This document shows, in pieces, positions 7,244-20,871 of a stretch of DNA of 64,000 bases. Within the stretch, counting starts at the first letter, position 1. Each line of letters opens with the position of its first letter. Under the pieces are notes generated by a model. The model was given only the letters and a program-made list of their open reading frames with translations. It was not told the DNA's origin and did no database searches. The position numbers and the translations under genes were made by a program. This stretch comes from an uncultured Flavobacteriales bacterium (lineage in GTDB: Bacteria; Bacteroidota; Bacteroidia; Flavobacteriales_D; Parvicellaceae), in contig CALSPA010000005.1 in assembly GCA_943788115.1 (NCBI GenBank), positions 124,001 to 188,000 on the forward strand. Reading direction: 5' to 3'.

Positions 7244-10200
7244 TTGGCAACAGTAGATAAAGTAACAAACAGAATTAACTTTGCTTCAAGTCAGCATCGT
7301 TTTTCATACCCAGATTTTCTGGACATACAATTAAAATCATTTCAAGAGTTTTTTCAATTAGAAACAACTTCAGAAAACAGAATAGGCGAAGGTTTATTTA
7401 AGGTTTTCTGTGAAAACTTTCCAATTACAGATACAAGAAATCAATTTGTTCTTGAGTTTTTGGATTATTTCATTGACCCTCCAAGATACACCATTGATGA
7501 GTGTATAGATAGAGGTTTAACTTATTCAGTTCCTTTAAAAGCAGTAATGAAACTTTACTGTACTGATCCTGAGCATGAAGATTTCGAAACAATTGTTCAA
7601 GAGGTTTATTTAGGAACTATTCCATACATGACTCCCAAAGGATCATTTGTGATAAATGGCGCACAACGTGTTATAGTTTCACAGCTTCACCGTTCTCCTG
7701 GTGTTTTCTTTGGTCAAAGTAGACATGCTAATGGTACAAAATTGTATTCTGCAAGAGTAATACCATTTAAAGGTTCTTGGATTGAATTTGCTACAGACAT
7801 TAATAATGTAATGTATGCTTACATTGATAGAAAAAAGAAATTACCTGTTACCACTTTATTTAGGGCTATAGGTTATCAGAGTGATAAAGATATCTTAGAA
7901 ATTTTTGATTTAGCTGACGAGGTTAAAGCTACTCAAGCATCATTAAAGAAATCTATTGGAAGAAAATTAGCAGCTAGAGTTTTAAAATCTTGGGTTGAAG
8001 ATTTTGTTGATGAAGATACTGGTGAGGTTGTTTCAATTGAAAGAAATGAAGTTATCATTGAACGTGAAACAATTATTGAAAAAGAGCATGTAGAATTAAT
8101 TACTGATGCTGGTGTTAAAACTATCATCTTGCATAAAGAAAATATTAATTCAGCTGATTTTGCTATTATTTACAATACGTTACAAAAAGATACTTCAAAC
8201 TCTGAAAAAGAAGCTGTTGAACTAATTTATCGTCAGTTAAGAAACGCTGAGCCACCAGATGAAGAAACTGCAAGAGGAGTTATTGATAAATTATTTTTCT
8301 CTGAACAAAGATATGATCTTGGTGAAGTAGGAAGATATAGAATTAATAAAAAGTTAGGTCTTGATGTTAATGCTAATCAAAGAGTACTTACTAAGAATGA
8401 TATAATCTGTATTATTAAACAGTTAATCGCTTTAATTAATTCTAAAGCCGATGTTGATGATATTGATCACTTAAGTAACAGACGTGTAAGGACGGTTGGT
8501 GAACAATTATATAGCCAATTTGGTGTTGGTCTAGCTAGAATGGCTAGAACAATTAGAGAAAGAATGAACGTTAGAGATAATGAAGTTTTTACTCCAATTG
8601 ATTTGATTAATGCAAAAACACTATCAAGTGTTATTAATTCATTCTTTGGAACAAATCAACTATCTCAGTTCATGGATCAAACTAATCCATTAGCTGAAGT
8701 TACTCACAAAAGAAGAATGTCAGCTCTTGGGCCAGGTGGTTTAACGAGAGAAAGAGCTGGTTTTGAGGTTCGTGATGTTCACTACACTCACTATGGAAGA
8801 TTATGTACAATTGAAACTCCTGAGGGACCAAATATTGGATTAATATCTTCTTTATGTGTATATGCTAAAGTTAATAGATTAGGTTTTATAGAAACTCCTT
8901 ACAGAGAAGTTAATAAAGGACAGGTTAACCTTAAGCAAGAACCAATATTCTTAAGTGCTGAAGAAGAAGATAACAAATACATTGCTCAAGCAAATGCTCA
9001 AATTGATGATAAAGGAAACTTTGTTAATGACAATGTAATTGCGAGATTTGAAGGAGATTTTCCAGTTCCTGAAAAAAGTGCAATTAATTTAATTGATGTT
9101 GGAACTAACCAAATTGCATCTATTGCAGCTTCATGTATTCCGTTTTTGGAACATGATGATGCCAACCGTGCATTGATGGGGTCTAATATGCAGCGTCAAT
9201 CAGTTCCATTATTAAAACCAAATTCTCCTATTGTTGGAACAGGAATTGAGGAGCTAGTTGCTCGTGATTCTAGAGTTTTAATTCATGCAGAGAATGATGG
9301 AATAATTGATTACGTGGATGCAAATGAAATTCATGTTAAGTACGACTTAGATGCAGATGATATTCTTGTTCGTTTTGAAGATGAAATAAAGGTATATAAG
9401 CTTACTAAATTTCAAAAAACTAACCAAGGAAGTTCAATTAATCTAGTTCCTATTGTAATGAAAGGAGATAAGATTAAGAAAGGTCAGGTTATGGTTGAAG
9501 GTTATGCTACACAAAAAGGTGAGCTTAGCTTTAGGTCAAAACTTGAAAGTGGCATTTATGCCATGGAAAGGTTATAACTTTGAGGATGCTATTGTAATTT
9601 CTGAAAAAGTTGTTAAAGATGATATTTTCACATCTGTTCATGTTGATGAATTTACTCTAGATGTTAGAGATACTAAAAGAGGTTTAGAGGAATTAACTTC
9701 TGATATTCCAAATGTTAGTGAAGAAGCAACTAAAGATTTAGATGAGAATGGTATTATTCGTGTCGGAGCTGAAGTAAAAGAGGGAGATATACTTATAGGT
9801 AAAATTACTCCTAAAGGAGAAAGTGACCCTTCACCAGAAGAGAAATTACTTAGAGCTATATTTGGTGATAAAGCTGGAGATGTTAAAGATGCATCGTTAA
9901 AAGTTTCTCCATCAGTTACTGGTGTGGTTATAGATAAAAAGCTTTTTTCTAAAGCTGTTAAAGACAGAAGATCTAAGGCTGCTGATAAGCCAATTCTTGA
10001 GCAAATTGATGCTGAAATGGATAAGGATTTATTAAACTTAAAATCAATTTTAATTGAAAAATTAATTAAGATTGTTGGTGATAATAAATCTAAAGGAGTA
10101 TTTAACATCTTTAAAGAAGAAATCGTCAAGAAAGGGGTTAAGTTCACAGAAAAGACGCTTAAGCAAATAGAATTCTTACAAGTCAATCCTAAAGATTGGA

Positions 10201-11057
10201 CAGATGATGCGAAAGTCAATTCTCTAATTGAAAGAACTTTACACAACTATAATTTAAAAGCTACTGATTGTATTGGTCGCTTTAAAAGGAAAAAATTCCA
10301 AATTTCAGTAGGTGATGAACTTCCAAATGGAATTATCAAATTGGCAAAAGTTTACTTGGCAAAGAAAAGAAAACTTAAAGTCGGTGATAAAATGGCAGGA
10401 CGTCATGGTAACAAAGGTATTGTTGCTAAGATTGTTCGTGAAGAAGACATGCCTTTCTTAGAAGATGGAACTCCAGTAGATATCGTTCTTAATCCATTAG
10501 GTGTACCTTCTAGGATGAACCTTGGTCAAATTTATGAAACTGTTCTTGGTTGGGCAGGTCAAAAATTAGACAAGAAATTTTCTACACCAATTTTTGATGG
10601 AGCTAGTTTAGATGATATTAATAAATATACTGATGAAGCTGGTGTTCCTAGAAATGGTAAAACTTATCTTTACGATGGTGGTACTGGTGAAAGGTTTGAT
10701 CAACCAGCTACTGTAGGAATCATTTATATGATTAAACTTAGTCATATGGTTGATGATAAAATGCACGCGAGGTCTATTGGTCCTTATTCATTAATAACAC
10801 AACAACCTTTGGGTGGTAAAGCTCAATTTGGTGGTCAGCGTTTTGGTGAAATGGAAGTTTGGGCTTTAGAAGCATTTGGAGCGTCTAACATTCTTCAAGA
10901 AATATTAACTGTTAAGTCAGATGATGTTCAAGGAAGAGCTAAGGCTTATGAATGTATAGTTAAAGGTAAAAATTTACCAAAACCGGGTATTCCTGAATCA
11001 TTTAATGTATTATTGAATGAACTACAAGGACTTGGATTAAATATAGCACTAGATTAA
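7244..11057 (+). CDS. rpoB: RNA polymerase beta subunit, one frameshift
   Basis: This is the catalytic beta subunit of RNA polymerase, about 1270 residues. It starts at TTG 7244 (residues 2 onward [16 protein letters not shown]); no ATG is suitably placed and the [16 protein letters not shown] block follows as expected. The rifampicin region [25 protein letters not shown] is intact, as are [22 protein letters not shown] and RHGNKG. A single extra base near 9527 (GAGCTTAGCT where GAGCTTGCT is expected) splits the gene after KGE. The span is 3n+1, consistent with one inserted base. An error is far more likely than a real break in an essential gene. Confidence 0.95.
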
Positions 11058-11063
11058 TTAATC

Positions 11064-11089
11064 AGCCTCTTTGCTAAAACAAAGAGGCT
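11064..11089 (+). other. Hairpin between rpoB and rpoC
   Basis: AGCCTCTTTG (11064-11073) pairs perfectly with CAAAGAGGCT (11080-11089) across a six-base loop. No T tract follows, so it is more likely an mRNA processing or stability element than a terminator. Confidence 0.55.
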
Positions 11090-11118
11090 AAGTTGTTTAC
11101 AACGATAAAAATATACTT

Positions 11119-14100
11119 ATGGCTTTTAGAAAAGAATATAAAGTTAACAGCGAATTTAATAAAATCACTATCAGTTTAGCTTCCCCTGAGTTACTGTTAG
11201 AAAGATCTCATGGTGAGGTTCTTAAACCGGAAACAATTAATTACAGAACATACAAACCAGAAAGAGATGGTTTGTTTTGTGAAAGAATTTTTGGTCCTGT
11301 AAAGGATTATGAATGTCACTGTGGTAAATACAAAAGAATTAGATATAAAGGGATTGTTTGTGATAGATGTGGTGTAGAGGTTACTGAAAAGAAAGTTAGA
11401 AGAGAAAGAATGGGACACATTTCTCTAGTTGTTCCTGTAGCACACATTTGGTATTTTAAATCTCTTCCTAATAAAATTGGATACCTACTTGGTTTACCAA
11501 CTAAAAAGTTGGATCAAATTATTTATTATGAAAGATATGTAGTTATTAACCCTGGAACAGCATTGAATGCTGAGGGAGAAGCTCTAACTAAAATGGACTT
11601 CCTTACAGAAGAAGAATACCTTGATATTTTAGATACTCTTCCTAAAGAGAATCAATATTTAGAAGATTCTGATCCTAATAAGTTTATTGCTAAAATGGGA
11701 GCAGAAGGGTTACATGATTTACTTCAAATAGAAGATTTAGATGCTAAATCATACCAGCTTAGACACCAAGCTCATAATGAGACTTCTCAACAAAGGAAAA
11801 ATGAAGCACTCAAAAGATTACAAGTTATTGAAGCTTTTAGAGATGCTAATTCTAGAATAGATAACAAGCCTGAGTGGATGATTGTTAAAGTTGTTCCTGT
11901 GATTCCACCGGATTTACGTCCTTTAGTTCCTCTTGATGGCGGTAGATTTGCTACTTCTGATTTAAATGATTTATATAGAAGAGTAATTATAAGAAACAAT
12001 AGATTAAAAAGATTAATTGAAATCAAAGCTCCTGAAGTAATTTTAAGAAATGAAAAAAGGATGTTACAAGAATCTGTAGATTCTTTATTTGATAATTCAA
12101 GAAAATCTAGTGCTGTTAAAACAGATAAAAACAGGCCATTAAAGTCTCTTTCAGATAGTCTTAAAGGGAAACAGGGTCGTTTTAGACAAAACCTTTTAGG
12201 AAAACGTGTAGATTATTCTGCAAGATCTGTAATTGTTGTTGGGCCAACTTTGAAATTACATGAATGTGGCTTGCCTAAAAATATGGCAGCAGAACTTTTC
12301 AAGCCTTTCATTATTCGTAAGATGATAGAAAGAGGAATTGTTAAAACTGTTAAATCAGCTAAGAAAATTGTAGATAGAAAAGAACCAGTTGTTTGGGATA
12401 TTCTAGAAAATGTTCTAAAGGGTCATCCAGTTTTATTAAACAGGGCACCTACGCTTCACAGGTTAGGTATTCAAGCCTTCCAACCTAAATTAATTGAAGG
12501 AAAAGCAATTCAGTTACATCCTTTAGTTTGTACTGCTTTTAATGCCGATTTTGATGGTGATCAGATGGCAGTTCATTTACCACTAGGTAATGCTGCAATT
12601 TTAGAGGCACAGCTATTAATGTTAGCTTCACATAATATTTTAAACCCAGCAAATGGGGCTCCAATTACGGTACCTTCTCAGGATATGGTTCTTGGTTTAT
12701 ATTACATTACCAAACTTAAAAAGCATACAAAAGAAGATCCTGTTAAAGGAGAAGGAATGACTTTTTATTCTACTGAAGAAGTTAAAATTGCTTACAATGA
12801 GGCAAAATTAGATCTTCATGCTTCCATTAAAGTTAAAATGGATGATGTAGTCGATGGTGAGTTTGTAAATCATATTATTGAAACAACTACAGGTAGAGTT
12901 TTATTTAATGAACTTGTTCCTAAAGAAGCGGGTTATGTTAATGAAGTCCTAACAAAGAAATCTTTAAGAGATATTATTTCTGATATCATTAAAATTTCAG
13001 GTGTTCCAAATACAGCAAAATTTCTAGATGAAATTAAGGATTTAGGATATTACATGGCATTTAAAGGTGGTTTATCATTTAACTTATCAGATGTTCAAAT
13101 TCCACCAGAAAAAGACATCTTAATCAACAAAGCAAGAAAGCAAGTTGAAGAAGTTAAGTTGAACTATAACATGGGTCTTATTACAAATAATGAAAGATAT
13201 AATCAAATTATTGATATTTGGACACATACTAATTCTAGATTGACATTCACATTAATGGAAAAACTTAAAGCTGATAAGCAAGGGTTTAATTCTATTTATA
13301 TGATGATGGATTCTGGAGCAAGGGGTTCTAAAGAGCAAATAAGACAACTTTCAGGAATGAGGGGCTTATGGCTAAACCTCAAAAATCTGGTGCTACAGGT
13401 GGTCAAGATATTATTGAAAATCCAATTCTTTCCAACTTTAAAGAAGGCCTTTCAATTCTAGAATATTTTATTTCTACTCACGGTGCTCGTAAAGGTCTTG
13501 CCGATACCGCACTTAAAACTGCAGATGCTGGTTACCTTACTAGAAGATTAGTTGATGTTGCTCAAGACGTAGTTGTAAATGTTTCAGATTGTGGAACTTT
13601 AAGAGGGTTAACTGTTTCAGCACTTAAGAAAGATGATGATATTGTTGAAAGTCTTTATGATAGAATTTTAGGTAGAGTTTCTTTATTTGATGTTGAAGAT
13701 CCAGACACTAATGAGATTATTATAAACGAAGGTGAAGAAATTACTGAGGATTTAGCTAAAGCAGTTGAAAAAGCAGGAATTGAAGAATTAGAGATAAGAT
13801 CAGTTCTTACATGTGAACAAACTAGAGGTGTTTGTGGTAAGTGTTACGGTAGAAATTTATCTACTGGTAAAATGGTTCAAAAAGGTGAAGCTGTAGGTGT
13901 TATTGCTGCACAGTCTATTGGTGAACCAGGTACTCAGCTTACTTTAAGAACTTTCCACGTTGGTGGTACTGCTTCTAATATTGCTGATGAAGCAGAGCTT
14001 AGAGCTAAAAATGATGGTGTTATTGAAATCGAAGGATTAAACACTGTTGTTAAAAAGAATGCTGAAGGTGAAGAAATCGAAATTGTTATCGGAAGAGCTG

Positions 14101-15454
14101 GTGAAATGAGATTGTTAAATAATGCTGGAAATGTCATCAATGACAAACAATATTCCTTACGGTTCTCAATTTTTTGTTAGTAACAAAAAGAAACTTAAAA
14201 AAGGTGATCTTATATGTAAATGGGATCCATACAATGCAGTTATTCTAACAGAACTTGAAGGGTTAGTTGAATTCGAAAATTTAGTTGAAGGATTTACTTA
14301 CCGTGAAGAACAAGATGAGCAAACAGGATTTACAGAAATTGTAATAAAGGAAAATAGAGATAAGAAAATGATCCCTACAATTAACGTTGTAGATAAAAAA
14401 GGAGAATTATTAAAATCTTATAACTTACCTGTAGATGCTCATGTTATTGTTAAAGAAGGCGATTCAATAGTTGCAGGTCAAATTATTGTTAAAATACCTA
14501 GAAAATCAGGAAAGTCAGGTGATATTACTGGTGGTCTTCCTAGAGTAACAGAAATGTTTGAAGCTAGAAACCCATCTAATCCTGCTGTTGTTTCTGAAAT
14601 CGATGGTGTTGCATCTTATGGAAAAATTAAAAGAGGTAATCGAGAAGTAATAATTGAAGCTAAGACGGGTGAGACTAAGAAATATTTGGTGCCATTATCA
14701 AGACACATTCTTGTACAAGAAAATGATTTTGTTAAAGCTGGACACCCACTTTCTGATGGTGCTACAACTCCTGCAGATATTTTATCTATTAAAGGACCAA
14801 CAGCCGTTCAGGAATACATTGTTAATGAAATTCAAGAAGTTTATCGTTTACAAGGTGTGAAAATTAATGACAAGCATTTTGAAGTAATTGTGAGACAAAT
14901 GATGCGTAAAGTTGAAGTTGTTGATGCTGGTGATACAAAGTTCTTAGAAAAGAACGCTGTAAATAAATGGGAGTTTATTAAAGAAAATGATTTAATTTTT
15001 GGTAAAAAAGTTGTTGTTGATGCCGGTGATTCCACTACTCTTAAAGCAGGTCAAATTTTGTCTGCAAGAAAATTAAGAGATGAGAACTCATTGCTTAAAA
15101 GAAATGATGCTAAACTTGTTGAATCTAGAGAAGCTTTAACAGCTACGGCAACTCCTTTACTTCAAGGTATAACTAAAGCATCTTTACACACAGATAGTTT
15201 TATGTCTGCCGCTTCTTTCCAGGAAACAACAAAAGTTCTTAACCAAGCTGCTGTTGCAGGTAAGGTTGATCATTTATTAGGTCTTAAGGAAAACGTTATC
15301 GTTGGTCATAAAATACCTGCTGGTACAGGGATGAGAGATTATCAGACAATGATAGTTGGCTCAAAAACTGATTATGATAACTTAGTAGCTAAGAAAGAAG
15401 GAAGCTGTTGAAAGCGAAACTACAATAGGGTCAGTAAATTCATCATTATTTTAA
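11119..15454 (+). CDS. rpoC: RNA polymerase beta' subunit, three frameshifts
   Basis: This is the beta' subunit, about 1444 residues. It has the N-terminal zinc site [20 protein letters not shown], the catalytic Mg site [14 protein letters not shown] and the second zinc site [13 protein letters not shown]. Frame breaks lie near 13361-13366 (one base lost before [12 protein letters not shown]), near 14135-14141 (one gained before [11 protein letters not shown]) and near 15403 (one gained, after LVAKKE). The repaired C-terminus reads [17 protein letters not shown] with TAA at 15452-15454. Conserved residues on both sides of each break are undamaged, pointing to sequence errors. Confidence 0.95.
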
Positions 15455-15455
15455 T

Positions 15456-15772
15456 ATGAGTGATAAAAAGAGGGTCAACAAGGACTTAATATTGAACTTT
15501 CAGAGGAAGTTGCTGAAGGGACATATTCTAATTTAGCGATAATAACACATTCGCCTTCAGAATTTATTTTTGATTTTGTTAGAATAATGCCTGGTGTTCC
15601 TAAAGGAAGAGTTAAGTCTAGAATTGTAATGACACCTGAACATGCGAAAAAATTAATGCGTGCTCTTAATGATAATTTATCAAAGTATGAAAATGGTATA
15701 GGAAATATTAGAGAAGATAATCATGTTAATAATATTCCGCTAAATTTTGGGGGACCTGATACTCAGGCTTAA
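15456..15772 (+). CDS. DUF3467 family protein, frameshifted at start
   Basis: This is a conserved small protein of Bacteroidota found directly after rpoC; its function is not established. The frame from ATG 15456 reads MSDKK and then needs one more A in the run at 15465-15469 to continue as EGQQGLNIELSEEVAEGTYS. The rest is open through EFIFDFVRIMPGVPKGRVKS and VMTPEHAKKLMRALNDNL to TAA 15770-15772, about 105 residues. ATG 15587 is an internal Met, not the start. It begins one base after the rpoC stop, so it is translationally close to rpoC. Confidence 0.82.
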
Positions 15773-15794
15773 ATTTTATATACTTAAAAAAAAT

Positions 15795-15830
15795 AAAAGG
15801 TTGTTATCATTTTGGTAGCAACCTTTTTTA
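15795..15830 (+). terminator. Terminator of the rpoBC transcription unit
   Basis: AAAAGGTTG (15795-15803) and CAACCTTTT (15819-15827) form the outer stem of a hairpin followed by T's. This closes the ribosomal protein/RNA polymerase unit. The tail also holds TATTTTTG (15829-15836), a possible -7 element for the porin gene. Confidence 0.75.
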
Positions 15831-15842
15831 TTTTTGTGTAGA

Positions 15843-17591
15843 ATGAGTTCATTTTTTAAAATAATATTTTTAAGCTTGCTTACTTACAGTCAAATGTTTG
15901 TAGCTCAGACTTATTCTGATATTGATACTACAAAATTCACTGATTTCCATTTATATGAACCCGGTTTATTAGATGCTTTAAATTTTGGTAGTGCAGGAAG
16001 TGTCCAAAAAGAATTAGTGTTTGATCAAAAAATAATTCACAACAGAGAATCAGTACTTTTCAAAACTCAGATTGAAGAACTCCCTTCATATGATTTAAAG
16101 GTTCCTTTATTAGATGCAAAATATATTTCTGGTTCTAATAACGAACAACTTTTTTCTGTTTTTCATTCTCAAAACCTTTCTTCAAGGTTTAATTATGCCA
16201 TTTTATATACAAAAAAAAGTTACGATGGTTATTATACTAATCAAGGGACAAATCATAACTTTTTTCAAAGTAATATCACTTATTATTCAAAAGATAAACG
16301 AAATAAAATCAAATTTTTTTATAACCATCAAAGACTATTTTATAATCAAAATGGTGGTATTCAAAATGATTCATCTTTTATAAATGATGTTTTCTCCAGT
16401 AGAAACAGGTTGCTGTTTGATGTTAACCTAGAAAATGCTTTTTTAAAAGATGCATTTAATAAAGTTGGAATTAATCAAAATTATTTATTGATTTCTAAAT
16501 CAGATTCTTTGTTAAATAAAACTGATCATTACATTGACATTGACATTAGTTTAATAAGTCAGAACAGAACTTATTTTGATTCTCTTCAAGGTCAATTTTA
16601 TTCGTATAGCTTTTATGATACATTGTCTACGAGAGACACTTTGTCGAAGAAATTTGTAAACACTGATTTTACTTATTCAATCAATAAACAGATTGATAGT
16701 TTATCTGCTTTTTCTTTTTCATTTGGATTATTGGGGCAACTTTACACACATAAGAATTTAGCTATAGACACTATTTTCCACAACCTCTCTTCCAGTTTAT
16801 CATTTGAATATAATAGGTCAAATTTCAATCTTTTATTAAATGGCAATTATTTTATTAGTGGATATAGGAATGGGAATTTTGATTTTTCTGTTTTGGGTAG
16901 TAAGAAATTAAATTCAGTATCTATTGATTTTGGTGCTCAATATTCATCATCTTCTCCATCATTTGAATTGTTAAAATACAATGGGAATCATTCTAATTGG
17001 AATAATGAATTTTTAAATCAAAATATTTTAGCACTTAATAGTTCTATTGTTTTTAATAAATTAAAGTTGTCGTGTAATTATTATGACATCGAAAATCCTA
17101 TTTTCTTTGACTATCTAGCTAATCCTGTTCAAGCTGATGGTTTTGCACAAGTCATTCAGTCAGCTATTTCATACGATCTAGTATTCAAGAATTTAAAGCT
17201 AAAATCAACTTTGAATTATCAATATCAAGGTGGATATACAATTTATCAACTTCCAGATTGGGTGGGAATATTTGATCTTTCTTATTCTTTTAATGCTTTT
17301 AAATCGGCTTTGAAATTAAACATTGGTTTCCAAGGCAAAATTTATAGTGATTTTACATTAATGGATTACCGTCCTGATTTAGATGTTTTTTTTGTTAGTA
17401 ATCAAAAACTACAAAATAGTAATGTAATGTCAGATTTTTATTTAAATGCAAAAATTAAAACAGTAAATTTCTTCTTTACTGTTTCTCACTTTAATGCAGG
17501 TTTTTCAGGTTATAATTATTTTACAGCTTTACATTATCCTTCACCAGATCGATATTTTAAATTAGGATTACGATGGATGTTTTTAAATTAA
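15843..17591 (+). CDS. Putative outer-membrane porin (Porin_10-like)
   Basis: This is a 582-residue exported protein. ATG 15843 is followed by a signal peptide (SSFFKIIFLSLLTYSQMFVAQ). The mature start YSDIDTTKFTDFHLYEPG resembles the putative porins of Bacteroidota (Porin_10). The body alternates short polar turns with aromatic beta-strand segments and ends in an aromatic, strand-like tail (KLGLRWMFLN), as in outer-membrane barrels. It lies between rpoC and acs. A possible -7 box ends only six bases before the ATG, which would give an almost leaderless mRNA. The transported solute is unknown. Confidence 0.68.
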   Translation: MSSFFKIIFLSLLTYSQMFVAQTYSDIDTTKFTDFHLYEPGLLDALNFGSAGSVQKELVFDQKIIHNRESVLFKTQIEELPSYDLKVPLLDAKYISGSNNEQLFSVFHSQNLSSRFNYAILYTKKSYDGYYTNQGTNHNFFQSNITYYSKDKRNKIKFFYNHQRLFYNQNGGIQNDSSFINDVFSSRNRLLFDVNLENAFLKDAFNKVGINQNYLLISKSDSLLNKTDHYIDIDISLISQNRTYFDSLQGQFYSYSFYDTLSTRDTLSKKFVNTDFTYSINKQIDSLSAFSFSFGLLGQLYTHKNLAIDTIFHNLSSSLSFEYNRSNFNLLLNGNYFISGYRNGNFDFSVLGSKKLNSVSIDFGAQYSSSSPSFELLKYNGNHSNWNNEFLNQNILALNSSIVFNKLKLSCNYYDIENPIFFDYLANPVQADGFAQVIQSAISYDLVFKNLKLKSTLNYQYQGGYTIYQLPDWVGIFDLSYSFNAFKSALKLNIGFQGKIYSDFTLMDYRPDLDVFFVSNQKLQNSNVMSDFYLNAKIKTVNFFFTVSHFNAGFSGYNYFTALHYPSPDRYFKLGLRWMFLN

Positions 17592-17637
17592 TTGTATCAT
17601 ATTTTATTAAATTAGATTTCATCAATCAGTAATTGCT

Positions 17638-19533
<1,896 letters not shown>

Positions 19534-19545
19534 AATAAAAATAAA

Positions 19546-20868
19546 TTGAAAATAATATACCCTCTTGCCTTTGTAATGATAAGTCTGTTTGTTGTTAGTT
19601 GTAACTCAGAAAGAGATGAATTGTTATATGTAAGTTCATCGATTACTGAACTTTCAGATACGCAATATCCTGATAATAATGACATGGAATCAAGATCAGA
19701 ATTATGGGATAAATATGACCATAGTTTATTTCAAGTTTCAAGAAATGATTCATTAGATTTTACTATTAGAATTCTGCCTGAAAATGAGTACAGTGACACA
19801 ATTATATTCAATAATGTTAATTTGCTATCATGGATACCTACAATTCCCGACCATGTATTAGAAGATAATTATTTAAAAGAAATTGGTATTATTAATGCAG
19901 AATGGAATAGACAGCAAGTAAGGTTTAATAAAGGTGAATTTTATTTGAGTAATAATAATGAGGAAAACACCAATACTGTTAGAGTAGATTTAGCGAGAAA
20001 CTGCTTAAATTCTTACGCTTGGGAAATTATTACATATACTGAAAATAACGAAAAAAAAAGTTCTATGTATCACGGGTGGTTTGATTTCCCTAAAGAGCTT
20101 TATAGATCACTTTTTAATGAAGTAAATGCTGGTAAATTAACTTTTGAAGATTACAGAGAACATCTTGAAAACTATAAAGATCCAGAAAAGAAAAAAATCA
20201 ATTTAGAAGTTTTAAGAAAAGTTAATTCAGAAAGTAAAAAAACATTTTCAGATTTCAGAATGCAATCTTATCCACTTACAGGAGCAAGAAAATCAAAATA
20301 TAAAAATATAGTTTGTCCTTCTGGTCCTGTTTTGATTAATGACATGCTTACAGATTCGACAACGTACTCTACTTTTCAATGGCCAGGATATTACGACACA
20401 TCAGATCCAAGGCCAAGTACCTTAAGTATGTTAGGAATACCTAAAAGTGTTGTTGTAAGAGAAACAACCTCAAACAATGAGAATAATGATATATGTTATG
20501 AATTTGATGTTTCTTTTGCCAGAAACACTGATACAAGTTACATTACTCGTGTAGTTATTGGAGGTATTATTCCAGCTGAATTAAATCAGATGTCAATTAA
20601 CGATTACAATAATGGAATTAAAAAACCAATGGGGATAGGAAATCACGGTTTTTATGAGCATGTTACCTATGCAAATGAAAACCCAACTTCTAAAAGTCCC
20701 TATTATGGTTTTATTTTAGATGATAAAGGAATGTGGGTAGATAGTCACTTTTTTGGAGTTGATGGTCCAATTTTACATTTAGATGAAAACAATCCAAACT
20801 TGCTCCACTTTTGGTTGCTATCTTTTGAGAGACATGCTATGGTAACTCATTTAACTTTCCCAATTTAA
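19546..20868 (+). CDS. Lipoprotein of unknown function
   Basis: I do not recognise this 440-residue protein. It starts at TTG 19546 with a lipoprotein signal (MKIIYPLAFVMISLFVVSC, Cys at about residue 19), so it should be lipid-anchored in the envelope. The mature part is acidic, Asn- and Tyr-rich and has no clear repeats. A central WFDFPKELYRSLFNEVN and a C-terminal half rich in aromatic residues (NHGFYEHVTY, HFWLLSFERHAMVTHL) look like a folded extracytoplasmic domain. It is 12 bases after acs and convergent with the response regulator, four bases from its stop. Confidence 0.7.
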   Translation: MKIIYPLAFVMISLFVVSCNSERDELLYVSSSITELSDTQYPDNNDMESRSELWDKYDHSLFQVSRNDSLDFTIRILPENEYSDTIIFNNVNLLSWIPTIPDHVLEDNYLKEIGIINAEWNRQQVRFNKGEFYLSNNNEENTNTVRVDLARNCLNSYAWEIITYTENNEKKSSMYHGWFDFPKELYRSLFNEVNAGKLTFEDYREHLENYKDPEKKKINLEVLRKVNSESKKTFSDFRMQSYPLTGARKSKYKNIVCPSGPVLINDMLTDSTTYSTFQWPGYYDTSDPRPSTLSMLGIPKSVVVRETTSNNENNDICYEFDVSFARNTDTSYITRVVIGGIIPAELNQMSINDYNNGIKKPMGIGNHGFYEHVTYANENPTSKSPYYGFILDDKGMWVDSHFFGVDGPILHLDENNPNLLHFWLLSFERHAMVTHLTFPI

Positions 20869-20871
20869 TTT

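Noticed and set aside
9490-9580. Programmed frameshift in rpoB (and likewise rpoC, tuf, der, metK)
   Set aside because: No shared slippery site or downstream structure, and such a mechanism is not known for these genes. Clustered single-base errors explain all of them.
9638-10246. Long open frame antisense to rpoB
   Set aside because: It lies wholly inside a conserved rpoB region and encodes a Ser/Leu-rich shadow without recognisable features.
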